The notes under the pieces are model-generated. The model saw only the letters and a list, made by a program, of their open reading frames with translations. It was not told the origin of the DNA and did not search any database. A program made the translations under genes and the position numbers. From Niastella soli (lineage in GTDB: Bacteria; Bacteroidota; Bacteroidia; Chitinophagales; Chitinophagaceae), in contig NZ_JAGHKO010000001.1 of assembly GCF_017742245.1 (NCBI RefSeq), forward strand, positions 649,061-713,060: a DNA stretch of 64,000 bases, in the 5' to 3' direction. Positions 60,770 to 64,000 of the stretch are shown here, in pieces (positions within the stretch are counted from its first letter, which is position 1; each line of letters begins with the position of its first letter).

Positions 60770-60857
60770 GTAGAAGTAGGAAGTAAGAAGTAGGAAGTAA
60801 GAAGTATGAAATAGGAAGCTCGCGAACCTCTTACTTCTTACTTCATACTTCGGCTTC
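60770..60857. repeat. GTAGGAAGTAAGAA-type inverted word repeat with GCTCGCGAA centre
   Basis: The left arm repeats GTAGGAAGTAAGAA twice and ends in GTATGAAATAGGAA. The centre is GCTCGCGAA (60818-60826). The right arm is CTCTTACTTCTTACTTCATACTTC. AAGTAAGAAGTA in the left arm pairs perfectly with TACTTCTTACTT in the right. Confidence 0.6.
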
Positions 60858-60866
60858 TCTAAATAC

Positions 60867-60900
60867 AAAAGTCCCAACGGTTATCGCTGGGACTTTTTTA
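60867..60900. terminator. bidirectional intrinsic terminator
   Basis: AAAAGTCCCA pairs with TGGGACTTTT (10 bp, with inner CG pairs), followed by more T. It lies between the S9 peptidase gene and the convergent DksA-like gene. Confidence 0.8.
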
Positions 60901-60981
60901 TTTCTATTAGTTGATACGTTATTGGCATACAAGCGTCACTCCACTATTAGCAGAATGAAAATCAACCGATTAAGCAGACAA

Positions 60982-61860
60982 CTATTTATTCATCATTTGC
61001 TTGGCCTCGATACTCAGGGTAGCGTGCGGTACCGCGCGTAACCTTGCTTTATCGATGAGCTTACCAGTAACCCGGCAAATACCGTACGTTTTGTTTTCGA
61101 TGCGCATAAGAGCCTTTTCGAGGTGATCAATATAATTGATCTGGCGGCTGGCCATTTGGGCCAACTGCTCCCGTTCCATACTCATGCTGCCATCTTCCAT
61201 GGTCATGTAGCGATTTTCGTTCTCATCGCCACCCATTTCATCTTTGCGGGTTATTAAACCTTGTAAATAAGTAAGTTCTTTTTTAGCCTGTTCTGCTTTT
61301 TTCAAGATCAGTTCTTTGAACTCGCCTAATTCGGCATCACTATATCTCATGGTTGGTCCTGTTTGAATGTTTTCTGGTTGATCTAATACTGATTTCGTGA
61401 ATTCCGGTTCGTATCGACGCGATGTTTTTGTCTTTATTTCCGGAATCACCACTTTAACCGGTTTTGGAGGTTCCGGTTTTTTGGGTGGTGGGGGCGGAGG
61501 CATAACCGGTTCCGTTTTTTTAACTTCCACCTTTACTTCCGGTTTTTCGACTTTTACAGGAGCTTCAACTTTTTTTACTTCTTTTATTTCAATTGGTTTG
61601 GCAACAGGCTTGACCGCAGTATGCTCCGTAGCAGGTTTTGCATGTGCTTTTGCAGCAACCTGGTGGTGGGCAACGGCCGGGTGTTTGGCCGGAACTTTCT
61701 TTTCAACAGGTTTAACTGCCTTTTTTGCAGCAGGCTTAACATCCTTTTTAGCAACTACTTTTTTAGCAGCAGGTTTGGCTGCCCCTACGGCCGGACGGGC
61801 CGACTTTTTTGGGGCAATCGTTTTTTTTGCTGGCTTGGCCGCCTTTTTCTTGGTTGCCAT
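60982..61860 (-). CDS. DksA/TraR-like protein with lysine-rich histone-H1-like N-terminus
   Basis: The 292-aa protein starts with about 95 residues of AAKKxxAKPA/KPVEKK repeats like histone H1-type tails. A Pro-rich linker (about 119-134, PPPPPPKKPEPP) follows, then a DksA-type region (about 165-292) with a coiled coil (LGEFKELILKKAEQAKKEL) and the C-terminal YGICRVTGKLIDKARLRAVPHATLSIEAKQ (split). The zinc finger has only one of the usual four cysteines. DksA proteins bind the RNA polymerase secondary channel; the basic tail suggests nucleic-acid binding. It begins 4 bp after the ileS stop. Confidence 0.85.
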   Translation of the reverse strand: MATKKKAAKPAKKTIAPKKSARPAVGAAKPAAKKVVAKKDVKPAAKKAVKPVEKKVPAKHPAVAHHQVAAKAHAKPATEHTAVKPVAKPIEIKEVKKVEAPVKVEKPEVKVEVKKTEPVMPPPPPPKKPEPPKPVKVVIPEIKTKTSRRYEPEFTKSVLDQPENIQTGPTMRYSDAELGEFKELILKKAEQAKKELTYLQGLITRKDEMGGDENENRYMTMEDGSMSMEREQLAQMASRQINYIDHLEKALMRIENKTYGICRVTGKLIDKARLRAVPHATLSIEAKQMMNK

Positions 61861-61864
61861 ACAT

Positions 61865-64000
61865 TTACGCTTTTTTTGTAACGAACACTTTTATTGGAAT
61901 ATCGTTCACTTCAATTTCGGTGCCATCTGGTAATTCAGGTACTAGTACAAGTTCATCTGCCAAAATTTCCGCACAAATATATTTATTAAATTGGGCGATC
62001 GATTGGTTCAACTCCTGGTGTTCGGTTACTTTTACCAATATACGATCAGTGAGTTCAAAACCACTGTCTTTGCGGATCTTCTGGATACGGTTAACTAATT
62101 CGCGGGCATTTCCTTCGCTGACCAGTTCTGGGGACACGGTTACATCCAAAGCCACGGTGAGAGCATCTTTATTGGCCACCATCCACCCGGGGATATCTTC
62201 ACTGGTGATCTCTACTTCATTAGTCTGTAATATTAAGGGTTCGTTGTCAATTTGCAATGAAATTGTGCCATCTTTTTCCAATTTGGCTATGTCTTCCTGC
62301 GTAAATTCGGCTAATGCTGCTGCTACAGCTTTCATTTTGCCCCCCAATTTCTTACCCAACACCGTATAATTAGGCTTTATCTTCTTTTTAATAAACCCGT
62401 TATCTTCAGTCAGGTATTCTATTTCTTTTACGTTCACTTCGCTTTTTATCAGGTCTTCCACCAGCCCTATCTGGTTTTTCATGTGTTTATTCAACACAGG
62501 GATCAGTACCTTTTGTAATGGCTGACGAACCTTGATATTCACTCTCTTACGCAATGATAATACCAACGAGGAGCTATCCTGGGCCAATTGCATACGTTCT
62601 TCCAGGGAAGCATCCACGGCAGCCGGGTTACTAACGGGGAAATCGGCATGGTGAACCGATTCTACCTTATGCCTGCCGGTTACTGCGTTCAGGTTCTGGA
62701 ACAGCGCATCGCTAAAAAAGGGCGAAATGGGCGCCATCAGCTTCAACACGGTCTCCAGGCACTCGTATAGGGTTTGGTAGGCACAGATTTTATCGTGCTC
62801 ATACTCCCCTTTCCAGAACCGGCGGCGGCACAGCCGTACATACCAGTTGCTAAGGTGCTCATCCATAAACTCTTCTATGGCCCGACCAGCCTGGGTAGGC
62901 TCGTAATCGTCCATATATTCAGTTACCTTTTTTATAAGGGTGTTCAGGGAAGAAAGGATCCAACGATCAATTTCAGGCCGTTGTTCCAGCGGTATATAGG
63001 CTTCTTTAAAAGCAAACCCATCTACATTGGCATACAGCGAAAAGAACTGGTAAGTATTATATAAGGTGCCGAAGAATTTACGCTGTACTTCCTTGATGCC
63101 TTCCAGGTCGAATTTCATGTTCTCCCAGGGTGAGGCATTAGTAATGAGGTACCAGCGGGTGGCATCGGCCCCATACGTCTCAATAGTCTTAAACGGATCA
63201 ACCACATTGCCCAGGCGCTTACTCATTTTGTTTCCGTTCTTATCCAATACCAACCCGTTCGATACGCAGGTTTGGTAGGCAACAGAATCAAATAACAGAC
63301 CAGCTATGGCATGCAGGGTATAGAACCAGCCGCGGGTTTGGTCAACCCCTTCGGCAATAAAGGAAGCCGGGTAGTTTTTGTTGAATGGCGCCTTGAATGG
63401 GTATGGGTCGCCGGCTTTCAATTTGTCATGATCGAGGCCCCATTGTGCGTAAGGCATAGCACCACTATCGAACCAAACGTCAATCAGGTCGGGTACCCGT
63501 TTCATGGGTTTGCCCGAATCGCTTACCAGGATGATCTCATCTACATAAGGTTTATGCAGATCGAGGTTGTTCATGAGTTTGGCATTGTTGGTACCCAATG
63601 CTTTATCAGCTTTGTCGGCCTCTTCTTTTAACTGTGGCACCGAACCAATACATTTCTCTTCGTTGCCATCTTCGGTTTTCCAGATGGGTAAGGCGGTACC
63701 CCAGAAACGGCTCCGGCTCAGGTTCCAGTCAACCATATTCTCGAGCCAGTTACCAAAACGGCCTTCACCGGTTGATTTGGGTTTCCAGTTGATGGTCTTA
63801 TTCAGTGCCACCAATCTGTCTTTCACTGCGGTTGTTTTTATGAACCAGGCATCTAACGGATAGTATAACACCGGTTTATCGGTACGCCAGCAGTGGGGAT
63901 AATTATGCTCATATTTTTCAACCTTGAAGGCGCGGTTCTCTTTTTTCAGCTTTACGCTGATGTCAACATTCACATCCACATAATCCTTCTCGTCTTTGTA
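61865..64000 (-). CDS. ileS: isoleucyl-tRNA synthetase, C-terminal part (cut by window end)
   Basis: About 711 codons are visible and the frame is open to the window edge, so the N-terminal HIGH region lies outside. Visible: TDKPVLYYPLDAWF (end of editing region), RFWGTALPIW, DLIDVWFDSGAMPYAQW, AEGVDQTRGWFYTLHA, the KMSKS-type loop NGNKMSKRLGN, ASPWENMKFD and the anticodon-binding domain with FMDEHLSNWYVRLCRRRFW. A C-terminal domain with EIEVNDIPIKVFVTKKA ends it. It charges tRNA-Ile. The DksA-like gene follows 4 bp later and is probably co-transcribed. Confidence 0.95.
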   Translation of the reverse strand, partial: YKDEKDYVDVNVDISVKLKKENRAFKVEKYEHNYPHCWRTDKPVLYYPLDAWFIKTTAVKDRLVALNKTINWKPKSTGEGRFGNWLENMVDWNLSRSRFWGTALPIWKTEDGNEEKCIGSVPQLKEEADKADKALGTNNAKLMNNLDLHKPYVDEIILVSDSGKPMKRVPDLIDVWFDSGAMPYAQWGLDHDKLKAGDPYPFKAPFNKNYPASFIAEGVDQTRGWFYTLHAIAGLLFDSVAYQTCVSNGLVLDKNGNKMSKRLGNVVDPFKTIETYGADATRWYLITNASPWENMKFDLEGIKEVQRKFFGTLYNTYQFFSLYANVDGFAFKEAYIPLEQRPEIDRWILSSLNTLIKKVTEYMDDYEPTQAGRAIEEFMDEHLSNWYVRLCRRRFWKGEYEHDKICAYQTLYECLETVLKLMAPISPFFSDALFQNLNAVTGRHKVESVHHADFPVSNPAAVDASLEERMQLAQDSSSLVLSLRKRVNIKVRQPLQKVLIPVLNKHMKNQIGLVEDLIKSEVNVKEIEYLTEDNGFIKKKIKPNYTVLGKKLGGKMKAVAAALAEFTQEDIAKLEKDGTISLQIDNEPLILQTNEVEITSEDIPGWMVANKDALTVALDVTVSPELVSEGNARELVNRIQKIRKDSGFELTDRILVKVTEHQELNQSIAQFNKYICAEILADELVLVPELPDGTEIEVNDIPIKVFVTKKA

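Overview
The window looks like chromosomal DNA of a Bacteroidota bacterium, most likely family Chitinophagaceae (Niastella/Chitinophaga-like). This is inferred from the gene families present: gliding lipoprotein GldB, DUF5686, DUF3078, DUF2490, lipocalin-like lipoproteins, exosortase N with its VIT partner, a Bat-type operon, and bacterial GGGP synthase. It is also inferred from promoters of the Bacteroidota form TTG-N20-TAnnTTTG and from starts without Shine-Dalgarno sequences. No rRNA, tRNA, insertion sequence, prophage or CRISPR array was seen.

Layout. 1-8061 (minus): an exosortase N (XrtN) locus in one long same-strand run: membrane protein, winged-helix regulator, membrane protein, XrtN-system VIT protein with a PEP-type C-terminal sorting signal, XrtN, DUF4153/4173 protein, small membrane protein, DgkA-like kinase, DUF1361 protein. 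8.9-16.4 kb: DUF5686 outer-membrane protein, DUF4399 lipoprotein, class III aminotransferase, gamma-carbonic anhydrase, a 55-aa lipoprotein, RsgA. 16.4-20.2 kb (minus): MoxR-DUF58-BatD-like-BatA. 20.5-25.2 kb: two lipocalin-like lipoproteins, NAD synthetase, GldB, YcxB-like protein. 25.2-26.1 kb has no gene longer than 60 codons but holds a probable ncRNA gene with its own promoter and terminator, and a 42-aa lipoprotein. 26.1-31.4 kb: class II ribonucleotide reductase, DUF2490 protein, GGGP synthase. 31.5-40.4 kb: a complete arginine operon (GNAT, argG, argC, argD, argF', argB, argE, argH) preceded by an Arg-rich leader ORF that overlaps an intrinsic terminator. 40.4-45.7 kb: M28 peptidase, LytTR/LytS two-component pair, Dxs. 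45.9-54 kb: L,D-transpeptidase-like protein, ScpA, DUF3078, MscL, PPK2, EamA transporter, Frr, WecA/MraY-type glycosyl-1-phosphate transferase, transketolase N-subunit. 54.2-64 kb: a stand-alone CdiA-type tRNase-like protein, LolC/E-like permease, RbfA, MsbA-like ABC exporter, DPP-IV-like S9 peptidase, a lysine-rich DksA-like protein, and IleS cut by the window end.

The most unusual points are the self-contained XrtN/VIT sorting module with a repeated inverted-repeat site beside its regulator; the arginine leader; the orphan ncRNA; the arginine carbamoyltransferase with Val at the residue that sets acetyl/succinyl specificity; and several families of intergenic word-like hairpins, one pair of which shows a compensatory base change.

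All functions are inferred from motif and family recognition by eye; no database search was possible.
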